A stretch of DNA of 64,000 nucleotides from an uncultured Prevotellaceae bacterium (GCA_900316315.1 ONCK01000012.1:1-64000); one strand, 5' to 3'; shown: positions 46,790-55,985, numbered from the stretch's first letter. The notes: generated by a model from the letters alone, not told the origin. A program made the numbers and translations.

Positions 46790-47667
46790 GCCTTGGCGAT
46801 ATTGACCATCTCCCGCGGCCAGTCGTAGCCCAGGGGATTGATAGAGACGATGCGTGCTCCGGTCTCACGGCTGACAGCTTCGGCCTGAGCATGGCTAAAC
46901 TCGCGCTGCACCAGGATTACCCTGACATGCTCTTCACGGGCCTGCCTGATCAGCGTGGCAAGATCGATGGGGGAGGACTGCTTGCCGTCCCGCTCGATAC
47001 AGAGTTGCCGCAAGCCATACTCCTCAGCAAAATAAGTGAGCGCCGGATGCACGGTGATAAAGGTACGATGGGAGGTGTGGGCGAGCAGCGCGTGTATCTG
47101 TGCCTCGGTAGCCGCGATGGTGTCCAGCAGTGTTGTGAGATTGTGGCGGTAAGTGGCCTGATGAGCCGTGTCGGCCTCACACAGAGCCTGACAGATCGTC
47201 GCGGCGATGACACGGGCGTGGGCTGCGCTCGTCCAAGTATGGGGGTCAAAAGAAGAGAGCTGAATGCCGCCCTGACTCTTGCGCAGGCTGTCGCTCGTAT
47301 CGATGATCTTGAGATGAGGCTGCTCAGATATGGCTTCGCCCAGCCACGTGGTCTCAAATCCTAGGTCACCCACTTCAAAATACAGTTTTGAGTTGCTAAG
47401 CTCCATCAGCTGTTTGGGAGTAGGCTTGTAAGTCTCTGGGCTGTAGCCCTCGGGCACTATGGAGACAACCTTGACATCCGGTCCCGCGATATGCTCGACA
47501 AAATAGCGCAGAGGCTCAATGCTGACAGTGATAGTCAGTTGGCCGGACTCATCGGGGCGCTTGGAATAACGACTGCAAGCCGTCATCAGGATGCTGCACA
47601 AGACGATGGCGACGCCAGATAAGATATGGCGCCACGCGGATTGGGAAATGAGGGGTGACAAAGGCAC
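46777..47667 (-). CDS. znuA: Zinc ABC transporter substrate-binding lipoprotein
   Basis: The protein has 296 residues from a GTG at 47667; no ATG precedes the lipobox ILMTAC. It is a cluster A-I metal-binding protein with SIEPLRYFVEHIAG, GYSPETYKP, the metal-ligand region SFDPHTWTSAAHA, and the second-lobe ligands in TVHPALTYFAEEYG. Unlike many ZnuA proteins it lacks a long His-rich loop. Zinc is more likely than manganese but is not certain. A -7 box lies 20 bp upstream. Confidence 0.92.
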   Translation of the reverse strand: MPLSPLISQSAWRHILSGVAIVLCSILMTACSRYSKRPDESGQLTITVSIEPLRYFVEHIAGPDVKVVSIVPEGYSPETYKPTPKQLMELSNSKLYFEVGDLGFETTWLGEAISEQPHLKIIDTSDSLRKSQGGIQLSSFDPHTWTSAAHARVIAATICQALCEADTAHQATYRHNLTTLLDTIAATEAQIHALLAHTSHRTFITVHPALTYFAEEYGLRQLCIERDGKQSSPIDLATLIRQAREEHVRVILVQREFSHAQAEAVSRETGARIVSINPLGYDWPREMVNIAKACLQ

Positions 47668-47687
47668 TGGGCAAAATCTTTAGGCCA

Positions 47688-47695
47688 CAAACTTA
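47688..47695 (-). promoter_or_regulatory. Promoter -7 box of the znuA operon
   Basis: TAAGTTTG (47695-47688) lies 20 bp before the GTG start. An imperfect GGCGGCAA/TTTGCGCC dyad lies about 60 bp further upstream (near 47753-47774) and could be a metal-regulator site, but this is unproven. Confidence 0.55.
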
Positions 47696-47937
47696 CGTAA
47701 ATAAACTGAATTGGCCCACTATATATGCCGCTATTTGCACTCTATGTTCCTAGGCGGCAACAAATTTGCGCCACCTCGCAGGAGGATAAGCGGATAGCCG
47801 GCCTTGACGGGGAGCCTTAGGATTTTGGGCATGGCCCGTCGCCATGGGACAAGCCGCTTACCTCTCGTGACAAGGTCCCATATTGTCGTAAGGCTATCGC
47901 CTCCTCACCTGACACAATGGGATATAATTCACTTGAG

Positions 47938-47967
47938 TATCAGGCATGTGCACTGCCATGTCTGATA
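47938..47967 (-). terminator. Hairpin after sufE
   Basis: TATCAGGCATG (47938-47948) pairs with CATGTCTGATA (47957-47967) at 10 of 11 positions. It is 30 bp after the sufE stop on the minus strand. There is no T-run. Confidence 0.5.
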
Positions 47968-47996
47968 CAGTCTATAGGGATAGGCAGGAGGAGGCG

Positions 47997-48419
47997 TCAG
48001 CCCTTGACCTTGTAGGCCAGCGCATAGGCTTTCATCTGCTTGAGCATGGACAGGAGGCCGTTGCTACGCGTCGGAGACAGATGTTCTCTCAGACCTATGC
48101 TATCGATAAAGTAGAGGTCGGCATTGAGTATCTCTTCCGGTGTATGGTCATTGAGTACCCGGATAAGTAGCGTCACAATGCCCTTGACGATAAGCGCGTC
48201 GCTCTCCGCACGGAAGTGGAGGCGTCCGTCCTTTTCCTCGCATACGAGCCACAAACGGCTTTGGCAGCCTGCGATGAGGTTGCTCTCCACCTTGTCAGCG
48301 GCGGGCAGAGGCTGCTGCTCGTTGCCCAGGTCAATCAGCATCTGGTAACGATCCATCCAGTCATCGACTTCACTAAACTCGTCTATGATTTCGTCTTGCG
48401 CTTCATTGATAGTCTGCAT
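47997..48419 (-). CDS. sufE: SufE-family sulfur transfer protein
   Basis: The protein has 140 residues. SufE accepts persulfide sulfur from the SufS cysteine desulfurase for iron-sulfur cluster assembly. The active Cys52 is in SNLIAGCQSRLW. LPAADKVESN and the C-terminal TRSNGLLSMLKQM are family motifs. It is the last gene of the peptidase operon, 14 bp after the M28 gene; no suf genes are adjacent. Confidence 0.93.
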   Translation of the reverse strand: MQTINEAQDEIIDEFSEVDDWMDRYQMLIDLGNEQQPLPAADKVESNLIAGCQSRLWLVCEEKDGRLHFRAESDALIVKGIVTLLIRVLNDHTPEEILNADLYFIDSIGLREHLSPTRSNGLLSMLKQMKAYALAYKVKG

Positions 48420-48433
48420 GGTATATCGGATAT

Positions 48434-49453
48434 TTAGAGGTCAGATTGGGAATAGAGTAGCTGCACGAGCGTCTGTCCTACCGCCTTGAGCGTGGCAGTG
48501 GAGATATTGTCGAGGTTGTCTTGCGACGTGTGCCATGTAGGGCCAAACGCAGGCTCACTCGTGGGATAATAAGGAATGATATCGATGGTCGGCAGTCCCA
48601 GCACCCGGTTGAGAGGCAGGTGGTCGTCGGTGATATATCCGCCCTGTTCCTGCGGGAAGAAGTCGCCGTAACCTGCCGATCTGGCTGCATCCCATACGCG
48701 CGTCACAACATCATTGGCATATCTCTGGGAGTAGCCCTCCTGATAGAAGTGAGCGCCCACTCCGCCGACCATATCGAGCAGGATGCCGTACTTGATGGCT
48801 CCCGTATGGGGATGGCGTGCCCAGTACTGTGCTCCCAGGCACCAGTCGCTCTCGTCCTCGCCACCCTGGTCTTCCCACTGGGGCTGTCCCACATCCTCTG
48901 CGTCAAAGCAGACGAAGTCTACTCCATAGGGGAGGCTGTCCTGCTTGATCAAGCGGGCGAGCTCAAGGATCACGCCCACACCGCTCGCGCCGTCATTGGC
49001 CGCCAGCACAGGCGTATGCCACTTGGTAGAGTCCGGATCCTGGTCGCACCACGGACGACTGTCCCAGTGTGTACAGATAAGGATACGTTTCGTGGCCTCA
49101 GGACGCGTCTCGGCGATGATATTGTACCCTTTCATGCGGAGACCGTCAAAGCGCGTAAATGTAGCCCGCTGAAGCGTGACCTTGCAACCCAGCCTCTCCA
49201 GCTCACGGGCGATATACTGTCCGCAGCGCTCATGGGCCTCGCTGTTCATCGTGCGTGGTCCGAAATCGCATTGCACCTTGATATGGTGATAGGCTGAGTC
49301 CTCGCTAAACGCGGGTCCCACAGCCGCTACCGAGTCTGTCGTATCAGCGGCCGGAGCCGTCGACTTGTGTCCGCACGCAACGCACATCAGCGCTACCAAG
49401 GCCGACCCTACGAGCGTCGGGAGAGATATGGAGAGTGTGTAAGTATGTTTCAT
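48434..49453 (-). CDS. M28-family peptidase, glutaminyl cyclase-like, lipoprotein
   Basis: The protein has 339 residues from the ATG at 49453, chosen because the upstream gene ends at 49455 and the signal peptide begins here (LVGSALVALMCVAC, lipobox Cys). Zinc ligands of the M28 fold are visible: THWDSRPW (His, Asp), AANDGASGVG (Asp), CFDAEDVG (Glu/Asp) and ITDDHLPLN (His). It resembles bacterial glutaminyl-peptide cyclotransferases and M28 aminopeptidases, and the two cannot be told apart here. The gene follows the C26-M19 fusion with no gap. Confidence 0.9.
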   Translation of the reverse strand: MKHTYTLSISLPTLVGSALVALMCVACGHKSTAPAADTTDSVAAVGPAFSEDSAYHHIKVQCDFGPRTMNSEAHERCGQYIARELERLGCKVTLQRATFTRFDGLRMKGYNIIAETRPEATKRILICTHWDSRPWCDQDPDSTKWHTPVLAANDGASGVGVILELARLIKQDSLPYGVDFVCFDAEDVGQPQWEDQGGEDESDWCLGAQYWARHPHTGAIKYGILLDMVGGVGAHFYQEGYSQRYANDVVTRVWDAARSAGYGDFFPQEQGGYITDDHLPLNRVLGLPTIDIIPYYPTSEPAFGPTWHTSQDNLDNISTATLKAVGQTLVQLLYSQSDL

Positions 49454-49454
49454 A

Positions 49455-51227
49455 TTACAATTTGATTTGTCCTGCGTCCTGCACTTGCTGCATGACACGC
49501 AGGAAGTTGCCGCCCCAGATGAGCTGTATGTCCGACTCGCTGAAGTGATGTCGAAGCAGGCGGCGCGTGAAGTTGATTACCTCGGAACTGTCTCCGATAC
49601 CAGGCACACCGCCGTCGCCGTCAAAGTCAGTACCGATGCCGACTGACTCGACCCCGGCCACCTCTACCGCGTGGAGGAGGTGAGCCACAGCGTCCTCTAT
49701 CGTAGCTTGTCCGTCGAGACGCAGGAAGCCCGGGTACACCGTCACCTGCATCACGCCGCCGGTGCGCTTGAGAGCGCGTAGCTGGTCGTCTGACAGATTG
49801 CGGGGATGGTTGCAGAGCGCCTTGGTCGAGGCATGGGAGCAGACAATCGGCGTCTTGCTCGCCTCCATAGCGCCATAGAAGCTCTCCTCCGAGGCATGGC
49901 TCAGGTCAACCATGATGCCGACCCGATTCATCTCAGCGATGACATCAGCTCCCAGGGGGCTGAGGCCCCGGTGCTCACGATGGCTTCTGACGGCGGAGTC
50001 ACACAGATCATTATCCCCGTTGTGGCAGAGCGTAATATAGACAACCCCGTGTTCGCGACGGAAGCGCTCGACATTGCTGATGTCCTTGCCAATGGCGTAG
50101 CCGTTCTCTATCGCGCGCATGATACCGAGCTTACCCTCGCGCTTGAGACGCCACAGGTCGGCAGGCGTATTGGCGATGGCACAGCCCTCGGTACCAGCGA
50201 TGCGGTCGCGGATGCCCTCCAGCAGGTGATTGGCCTTGGCCGTAGCCGCCAGCAACTCGTCGTCGCTGCGTCCCTGTTGCTCCAGATAAGCCGCCATGAT
50301 GGTGGCATCAAGGTGTCCCTCGCGCATCTTGTGGGCGTCGACCAGTATCTCGGAATTGCGCTCTGCAAAGCTCAGTCCGAGGTCAAACTTCATCGGGGTA
50401 TCATTGTGGGTATCGAGGGTCAGGATGCGGCTGTGTATCCGGCGGGCCTCAGCAAACTCGCGGGCTTCGCCGACCAGCCAGGTGAAGACGGACAGCATCG
50501 AGGTGTCGCCGCGCAAGATATAGGTCTCCGGGTGCCACTGCACGCCGAGTATGCTCTTGTGCTCCGTGCTCTCCACGGCCTCCACCACGCCGTCAGTGCT
50601 CCGCGCTGTGACGCGCAATCTGTCGCCTGTCTGGCCTACGGCCTGATGATGTAGCGAATTGACCTGCAGGCTCTCCTTGTCATATATCTTGGCCAGTATA
50701 CTGTCGGCCTCCAGCTGCACGGTATGGGATGCATATCGGCGGTCGAGGTCCTGGTCGTGCTTGATGAGCTTGCCGCGCAGGGACTCCTCGCTGCCCAGAT
50801 CCTGTATGACGCTACCTCCGCACGCTACTGCGATGACCTGGATGCCGCGACAGATGCCCAAGATAGGGATCTGACGGTCCATTGCCAGGCGTGTGAGGAG
50901 CAATTCCTGTACATCGCGCTCCGGGGTAATGCTGTGGAGACCCAGCACCGGCTGCTCGTCGCAGCAGAGCGGATTGATATCGCCCCCACCCGAGAGCAGG
51001 AGACCGTCTACGCGGTCCAGCAGCTGCGGCAGCCCTCCTGCCTCAGTATCGGGTGGAATAACCACGGGCACACCTCCGGCGGCGCGTACACTCTGGTAGT
51101 ATCCGGCGGCCAGTTCGCAGCCCTTGTCTCCGAAATTGCCTGATATGGCTATGAGCGGCTTCGACGCTGGCAAAGTGTGGTCCTTGCATAGCGCCTGATA
51201 TTTGCCTTTCCAATCAAAATCATTCAT
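49455..51227 (-). CDS. Fusion of C26 gamma-glutamyl hydrolase-like and M19 dipeptidase domains
   Basis: The protein has 590 residues with no signal peptide. Residues 1-245 are a class I glutamine-amidotransferase-like C26 domain: nucleophile Cys126 in GICRGIQ and the His232/Glu234 pair in VQWHPETY. Residues 262-590 are an M19 renal-type dipeptidase domain with the zinc motif DTHNDTP (His274, Asp276), DLSHASEESF and SHASTKALCNHPRN. Both active sites look complete. It could remove gamma-glutamyl groups and then cleave the dipeptides, which fits the M28 peptidase next door. It is the third gene of an operon headed by an Lrp-type regulator. Confidence 0.92.
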   Translation of the reverse strand: MNDFDWKGKYQALCKDHTLPASKPLIAISGNFGDKGCELAAGYYQSVRAAGGVPVVIPPDTEAGGLPQLLDRVDGLLLSGGGDINPLCCDEQPVLGLHSITPERDVQELLLTRLAMDRQIPILGICRGIQVIAVACGGSVIQDLGSEESLRGKLIKHDQDLDRRYASHTVQLEADSILAKIYDKESLQVNSLHHQAVGQTGDRLRVTARSTDGVVEAVESTEHKSILGVQWHPETYILRGDTSMLSVFTWLVGEAREFAEARRIHSRILTLDTHNDTPMKFDLGLSFAERNSEILVDAHKMREGHLDATIMAAYLEQQGRSDDELLAATAKANHLLEGIRDRIAGTEGCAIANTPADLWRLKREGKLGIMRAIENGYAIGKDISNVERFRREHGVVYITLCHNGDNDLCDSAVRSHREHRGLSPLGADVIAEMNRVGIMVDLSHASEESFYGAMEASKTPIVCSHASTKALCNHPRNLSDDQLRALKRTGGVMQVTVYPGFLRLDGQATIEDAVAHLLHAVEVAGVESVGIGTDFDGDGGVPGIGDSSEVINFTRRLLRHHFSESDIQLIWGGNFLRVMQQVQDAGQIKL

Positions 51228-51291
51228 GATAAGTCACTGATTAATATCTGACTAAAAAGGGCGTGCCCCAACGATGAGCCTGCCCTTATCC

Positions 51292-51606
51292 TTACTTGTC
51301 GACCTTAGTTGCCTGCTTGTCGCGCTTGGGATTGCTTGGAAACCATCCGCGCGCCACCCGCTTGCGCTGCTCAAAGAGTTCGCCAATCGACCAGAAGAGG
51401 CAAAAGGCCAACACTGCGAGTATCGTACTCACGATGCCCTCGGTGATGAAGAGCGAAGCCGCCAACGCCCCTATACCCATCAATAGGAATATCCACCAGG
51501 GCTTAGTGCCAAAGTAGTACTCCGTCTTGACAACTACAGGGTGAAACAATCCAATGATGACAAAGGCAGCAGCGCCAACGATAAGTCCTTCCGGATGGAT
51601 GCTCAT
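51292..51606 (-). CDS. Small DUF4491 membrane protein
   Basis: The protein has 104 residues with three predicted membrane helices and a basic C-terminus. The pattern GLFHPVVVKTEYYFGTKPWW is that of DUF4491, here GLFHPVVVKTEYYF. Its function is unknown. It starts 12 bp after the Lrp gene and 64 bp before the fusion dipeptidase gene. Confidence 0.85.
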   Translation of the reverse strand: MSIHPEGLIVGAAAFVIIGLFHPVVVKTEYYFGTKPWWIFLLMGIGALAASLFITEGIVSTILAVLAFCLFWSIGELFEQRKRVARGWFPSNPKRDKQATKVDK

Positions 51607-51618
51607 CGGGTACAGAGC

Positions 51619-52092
51619 TTAGTCCTCCTTGGGAAAAATGATAGGCAACTGGCGCTTGATGCTCTGGTCGAGGGAGATCAGCGTCTCGGTCGAAATGACA
51701 CCCGGTATCTGCTGAATGTGGTTGTTGAGCAAGTCCATCAAGTGGGCATTGTCATAGGCATAGAGCTTGATAAGCATGGTGTAGTTGCCTGTGGTGAAGT
51801 GGCACTCGACGATTTCCGGAATCTGCTTCAGCTGGTTGACGACATCGCTGTACATCGAGCCCTTCTCGAGATTGATGCCTACGTAGGTGCAGGTACTATA
51901 TCCGATCATCTTGGGATTGACATGGTATCCTGAGCCCATAATGGCTCCTTTCTCCGTGAGCTTTCCTACTCTCTGATGCACGACGGCGCGTGACACGCCG
52001 CATCTCTCAGCCACTTCGGAGAGGGGTATTCGAGCATCTTTGGAAATAATCTCCAAGATCTTAAGATCTAGTTTGTCTATTTTTCCTACCAT
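51619..52092 (-). CDS. Lrp/AsnC-family transcriptional regulator
   Basis: The protein has 157 residues from the ATG at 52092. An N-terminal helix-turn-helix (LDLKILEIISKDARIPLSEVAERCGVS, about 8-34) is followed by a RAM ligand-binding domain (about 70-150). Such proteins sense amino acids. As the first gene of an operon with two peptidases, it probably tunes peptide use to amino-acid supply. Confidence 0.92.
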   Translation of the reverse strand: MVGKIDKLDLKILEIISKDARIPLSEVAERCGVSRAVVHQRVGKLTEKGAIMGSGYHVNPKMIGYSTCTYVGINLEKGSMYSDVVNQLKQIPEIVECHFTTGNYTMLIKLYAYDNAHLMDLLNNHIQQIPGVISTETLISLDQSIKRQLPIIFPKED

Positions 52093-52111
52093 AATCCAAT
52101 AATAATTGCCA

Positions 52112-52119
52112 CAAAAATA
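52112..52119 (-). promoter_or_regulatory. Promoter -7 box of the Lrp operon
   Basis: TATTTTTG (52119-52112) lies 19 bp before the ATG at 52092. Confidence 0.55.
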
Positions 52120-52267
52120 CAAATTTTATTCGCAATGACGTGATTTTTGTGCAAAATATTTGCTATTTAGTAGATTAGAATACTTGGCACTCTCGTCAGC
52201 GGGCCATTATGTCAGCGTCAGATCCGAGCACTCTTAGCCGTGTCAGCACGCGCCTAGGCGGCATCGG

Positions 52268-52316
52268 GACAAGATAAAGTCCGGCTCACATGACTGTCAG
52301 TCGGACTTTACCTTGT
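52268..52316 (-). terminator. Strong hairpin after the GH5-like gene
   Basis: An 18-bp stem (GACAAGATAAAGTCCGGC at 52268-52285 with 52299-52316) pairs at 16 of 18 positions. It lies about 50 bp after the stop of the gene ending at 52367. There is no clear T-run. Confidence 0.65.
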
Positions 52317-52366
52317 CTCTTATCTGTATCGTCAAGCTTACTTGCCTAAGCTGTCTGCGCTTGGGG

Positions 52367-54163
52367 CTATCTCGCCGTGCGGCTGAAGCCTCCTCTCTGG
52401 CGGGTCGTAGATGACGGCGTAGAGCTGGAGCTGCGCTGTGTGATGGAAGGCGTCGACACCCTGCTGACAGTCGCCTGTCTCGGACGTGTGGGTTGGATTG
52501 TCGGCATACGGGAAGGGCCGTCTGCTGAGCGGGAGGGTACAGTGCTGCTCTGGTGCTGCGACGGATAGTTGGATGAGGTGCCCCATGGGCGCTGGCCTGC
52601 AGAGGGCTGGATTGGCCTCATCGTGGTGCGTGAGCCATTGACATTACCACTGATCTGACGCTCGCTTCCCCTATATTGGCTGCGACTGGTCGAGGAGCAG
52701 TCACCCGTGATGACAGACGGTCTCTGCACAGTGGAGGTCTGACGGTTGGCCGAGGAGGACTGACCCGTACGGCTCCAGCTGCCGCTATTGCCGCGAGAGA
52801 ATCCGCCTCCGCTATTGCGTGTCGGCTGCGGCGGCTGTACCGTCCCACCGCGCTGGTCTTGCTGGTTTCCCGTGATGGCCCGGATGGGACGTCCGTTATC
52901 CGAGCGGGAGTTGTCGTTGACCACCGTCGTCGTTCTCGGGCCGTCTGTGCGGCGGTCGTTGTCCGGGCGGCGTAGCTGGCCATCAGACGGCATCTGGCCT
53001 CGTCTGTTCAGTCCTTGGCCGCGATTGGCATCCTGACGGTTGCGGTCTGCGCGGTCACTCCCTATGCGGTTCCCATCCATGTCAGACCTACCCTGGCCGC
53101 CGAAGCGTACATTGTCTCTCCGGTTGCGGGCAAAGGCTGTAGCATTGCGGTCATACGTGCGCCCATTGCCGCCGGGACGATTGAAGCTGTTGCCTCTGCC
53201 TGTGAAGACCGTCTCCATCGTCTGTCGGCTGGAGGGACGCCAGTTGCCGGCACGGTAGTCGTACATCTGACGCGCACCGCCTATGGCAAAGGGTATGCCT
53301 GCCCTATGCAGGGCCGAGCACATATAGTCTGTGTAGTCTGATCCAGCATAGCGGGCACCATAGTAAGCGTCTCCCGGCATCCAGCCTCCTACCCAGGTAC
53401 GGATACCCGTGCGGCGCTGCCAGTTGAGAGCGGCCTGGATGCGACGGTGTGCCCATTGGCGTCCGTAGCTCGGCCTATCGCGCCAGGTCTCCCACATACG
53501 GTAGCTGTCGCCGTAGGTGCAGAAGTGCCACTCTGCCATCACGTATCCGGCACCGCGGGAGGGGATGCGCAGATAGCGGAGATACATCGGGTCGCCACCA
53601 TATCCCGGAGAGAGGAAGATGATACGGTACGGATTGGTCCGGCGTATGATGGTCACGCAGTCATCGTAGACAGCATTGAGGTAGGCATACGAGCTAAACA
53701 TGCTGTGGCTGGGCTCCCACAAGATGTCAAACGACAACCTCGCAGGCATGTAGCGGTAGTGCGCAGCCATGGCGCCCCACCATTCGCCAATGCGGGCCCG
53801 CAGCACGACGCGGCCGGGATTGTCGTAGTACGCCGGCTCATAGGCGATGATGGGGATGATATTGTAGCTGAGGCAGAGCTGTACCTGCCGGTCGAGTATA
53901 TCAAAGTCGTAGCTGCTAAGCACGGGCTTGTTGATGCGGATGCGTACGTGGCGCACTCCGGCATTGGCAAAGTCGACAATTGCCTGCTCAAAGGTTGCAT
54001 CGTCCAACATTTCATTGTTGGTCCACCAGTCTACATCGTATCCGCGGCCGAGCATCTCCTGATAGGATGCGGGGCTGATGGCCTCTCCATACTGTGCGCG
54101 ACTGGAGAGAGGCAGGGTGATAAGCGCCAGTATAAGGCTGAGTAAGGTGTAGGTCCGTTTCAT
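52367..54163 (-). CDS. GH5-like secreted protein with long basic low-complexity tail
   Basis: The protein has 598 residues. After a signal peptide, residues about 25-315 form a GH5-type cellulase-like barrel: VRHVRIRINKP, FDILWEPSHS with the acid/base Glu150 (NEP in most members) and YVMAEWHFCTY. The nucleophile strand reads TWVGGWMPGD (257-264), with Gly where Glu is expected, so catalysis is doubtful. Residues about 320-598 are a tail of Arg, Asn, Gly, Ser, Thr and Gln (RGGFSRTAR at the end), predicted disordered and strongly basic. The tail may bind an anionic polymer or the cell surface. Confidence 0.8.
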   Translation of the reverse strand: MKRTYTLLSLILALITLPLSSRAQYGEAISPASYQEMLGRGYDVDWWTNNEMLDDATFEQAIVDFANAGVRHVRIRINKPVLSSYDFDILDRQVQLCLSYNIIPIIAYEPAYYDNPGRVVLRARIGEWWGAMAAHYRYMPARLSFDILWEPSHSMFSSYAYLNAVYDDCVTIIRRTNPYRIIFLSPGYGGDPMYLRYLRIPSRGAGYVMAEWHFCTYGDSYRMWETWRDRPSYGRQWAHRRIQAALNWQRRTGIRTWVGGWMPGDAYYGARYAGSDYTDYMCSALHRAGIPFAIGGARQMYDYRAGNWRPSSRQTMETVFTGRGNSFNRPGGNGRTYDRNATAFARNRRDNVRFGGQGRSDMDGNRIGSDRADRNRQDANRGQGLNRRGQMPSDGQLRRPDNDRRTDGPRTTTVVNDNSRSDNGRPIRAITGNQQDQRGGTVQPPQPTRNSGGGFSRGNSGSWSRTGQSSSANRQTSTVQRPSVITGDCSSTSRSQYRGSERQISGNVNGSRTTMRPIQPSAGQRPWGTSSNYPSQHQSSTVPSRSADGPSRMPTIQPTRPRQATVSRVSTPSITQRSSSSTPSSTTRQRGGFSRTAR

Positions 54164-54456
54164 AATGCTTCAGTTTTTATTGTTCTTCTCCTTAATTTAA
54201 TTACTCCCTTTGTCTCTTAGACGGACTAGGAATACCAAAGTTTAACACCGCGTCTGCTTTTTAAGTATTATTATCAGTGCTTTCATCTCCCGTCCTGCGC
54301 CGAGCCCTCGCGGGCATATTTGCCTCCAGGGCCGTCTTGCCAATCGCCGTACAGCATCGATAAGGCCGGACTCCGTATCGCCGGGCCCGGCCTTGATAGG
54401 GTCGCTCACAGGCTTTGACAATCGCGCTCGAGGGCATAAGTGCCGTCAGCGGCTGT

Positions 54457-55440
54457 CTATTGCCCCTTAAAGAGGTCCTTGATGCTGCCGATGCTGCCCA
54501 GCAGGTTGGAAGCCTCATAGGGGATGTAGACGGTCTTGCCGTCCTTGCCGCTGACCATCTCCTTGAGCGTCTGGATATACTTGGTGGCGAGCAGGTAAGT
54601 AGCAGGATCAGTCTTGGTGTTTTGCACAGCTTCGGCCACCTTGCTGATGGCTGTCGCCTCAGCATTGGCCTGGAGCACCTTGGCCTCGGCCTCACCCTGC
54701 GCCCGGAGGATCTGGGATTGCTTGGCGGCTTCGGCCTTGTTGATAGCCGACTGCTTCTCACCCTCACTCTGGAGGATGGCACTCTGCTTCTCACCCTCAG
54801 CGAGCAAGATCTGGGCACGGCGTTTGCGCTCTGCCTGCATCTGCTGCTCCATGGCATCCCTTACGCTGTCGGGAGGCGTGATGTCCTGTAGCTCTACGCG
54901 GGTCACCTTGACGCCCCACTTATTGGTCGCCTCATCCAGCACGGCGCGCAGCTTGGAGTTGATCAGGTCGCGGCTGGTCAGCGACTGGTCGAGCTCCATA
55001 CCGCCCACCACATTGCGGAGGGTGGTCTGGGTGAGCTTCTCGATAGCGTTGGGCAGGTTTTCTATCTCATAGACGGCCTTCATCGGGTCCATGATCTGAA
55101 AGTAAAGGAGCGCATTGATCTGGGTGACCACATTGTCCTTGGTGATGACGCTCTGCTTAGGAAAATCGTAAACCTGCTCGCGCAAGTCAATCATGCTTGT
55201 TGTGCGTACCACTGTGTAGTTGCGGCCGCCGGGGCCGTTGACAGTGTAGCGGGTGTGAATCGCGCGCGGGCGCTCGATAAAGGGGATGATGATATTGAGT
55301 CCCGAGGTAAGCGTACGGTCGTAGCGGCCGAGGCGCTCGATAACGGCTGTCTGAGACTGGGGCACGATCTTGAGCCCCTTGTACATGAAGACGATGACCA
55401 CAAGTGCGATAAGCAGCATGATGACGAGTGATGAATCCAT
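54457..55440 (-). CDS. SPFH/Band 7 (stomatin-like, QmcA-type) membrane protein
   Basis: The protein has 327 residues. One N-terminal membrane helix (4-20) is followed by an SPFH domain (GLKIVPQSQTAVIERLGRYD, VQDITPPDSV) and a long coiled coil of repeating EGEKQSAI and AEAAKQSQI segments (about 205-265). It forms membrane microdomain scaffolds. An NfeD-family gene 75 bp upstream is the usual partner. Confidence 0.95.
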   Translation of the reverse strand: MDSSLVIMLLIALVVIVFMYKGLKIVPQSQTAVIERLGRYDRTLTSGLNIIIPFIERPRAIHTRYTVNGPGGRNYTVVRTTSMIDLREQVYDFPKQSVITKDNVVTQINALLYFQIMDPMKAVYEIENLPNAIEKLTQTTLRNVVGGMELDQSLTSRDLINSKLRAVLDEATNKWGVKVTRVELQDITPPDSVRDAMEQQMQAERKRRAQILLAEGEKQSAILQSEGEKQSAINKAEAAKQSQILRAQGEAEAKVLQANAEATAISKVAEAVQNTKTDPATYLLATKYIQTLKEMVSGKDGKTVYIPYEASNLLGSIGSIKDLFKGQ

Positions 55441-55515
55441 AATGGTATGTTTTTTAGATTATAATAATCAGGCAAGTCTCTGATCGTCAGCGCTCTCTCC
55501 GGCAGCGGCAGTCCG

Positions 55516-55956
55516 CTAGTCGTAGCGCTTGACGATGAGGATGGTACTATCGAGACCCTTGACTGTGACGTGGGCATCAGCAGGAATGGTCTCGCCATCG
55601 GCGGAGCGCGCCATGAAGTTGTCTCCGTCTATCTGTACGCGCCCTGTGTGGGCATCGCCATCGATGGCTTCAGTGACCTTACCCTTGCGTCCGATGAGAG
55701 CTTCGGCATTGGTCTTGGGCAGACGGGCATGGCGCTCCTTCCACCTCCTCATCAGTACCGGACGGATAAAGAAGAAAAACAGCAGCGCTCCCACAATGAA
55801 GGCCCCTATCTGCACCTCTGTGCCGCCGCCAATCCATGCCGTGATGGCCGAGAGCGTCGCTCCTATGGCAAAGCCCAGGATGACAAAACCCGAAGTGACG
55901 ATTTCCACGATGTAGAGCACACACGCTACGACAAACCATAGGGTAAGAGGGGACAT
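55516..55956 (-). CDS. NfeD-family membrane protein
   Basis: The protein has 146 residues. Three N-terminal membrane helices (about 3-65) are followed by an OB-fold-like NfeD C-terminal domain (ALIGRKGKVTEAIDGDAHTG). NfeD proteins work with SPFH proteins in membrane quality control, and the SPFH gene is directly downstream. It lacks the ClpP-like protease domain of longer NfeD proteins. Confidence 0.92.
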   Translation of the reverse strand: MSPLTLWFVVACVLYIVEIVTSGFVILGFAIGATLSAITAWIGGGTEVQIGAFIVGALLFFFFIRPVLMRRWKERHARLPKTNAEALIGRKGKVTEAIDGDAHTGRVQIDGDNFMARSADGETIPADAHVTVKGLDSTILIVKRYD

Positions 55957-55985
55957 GACGGAGTATTTTTTGTTTTGTTATATGG

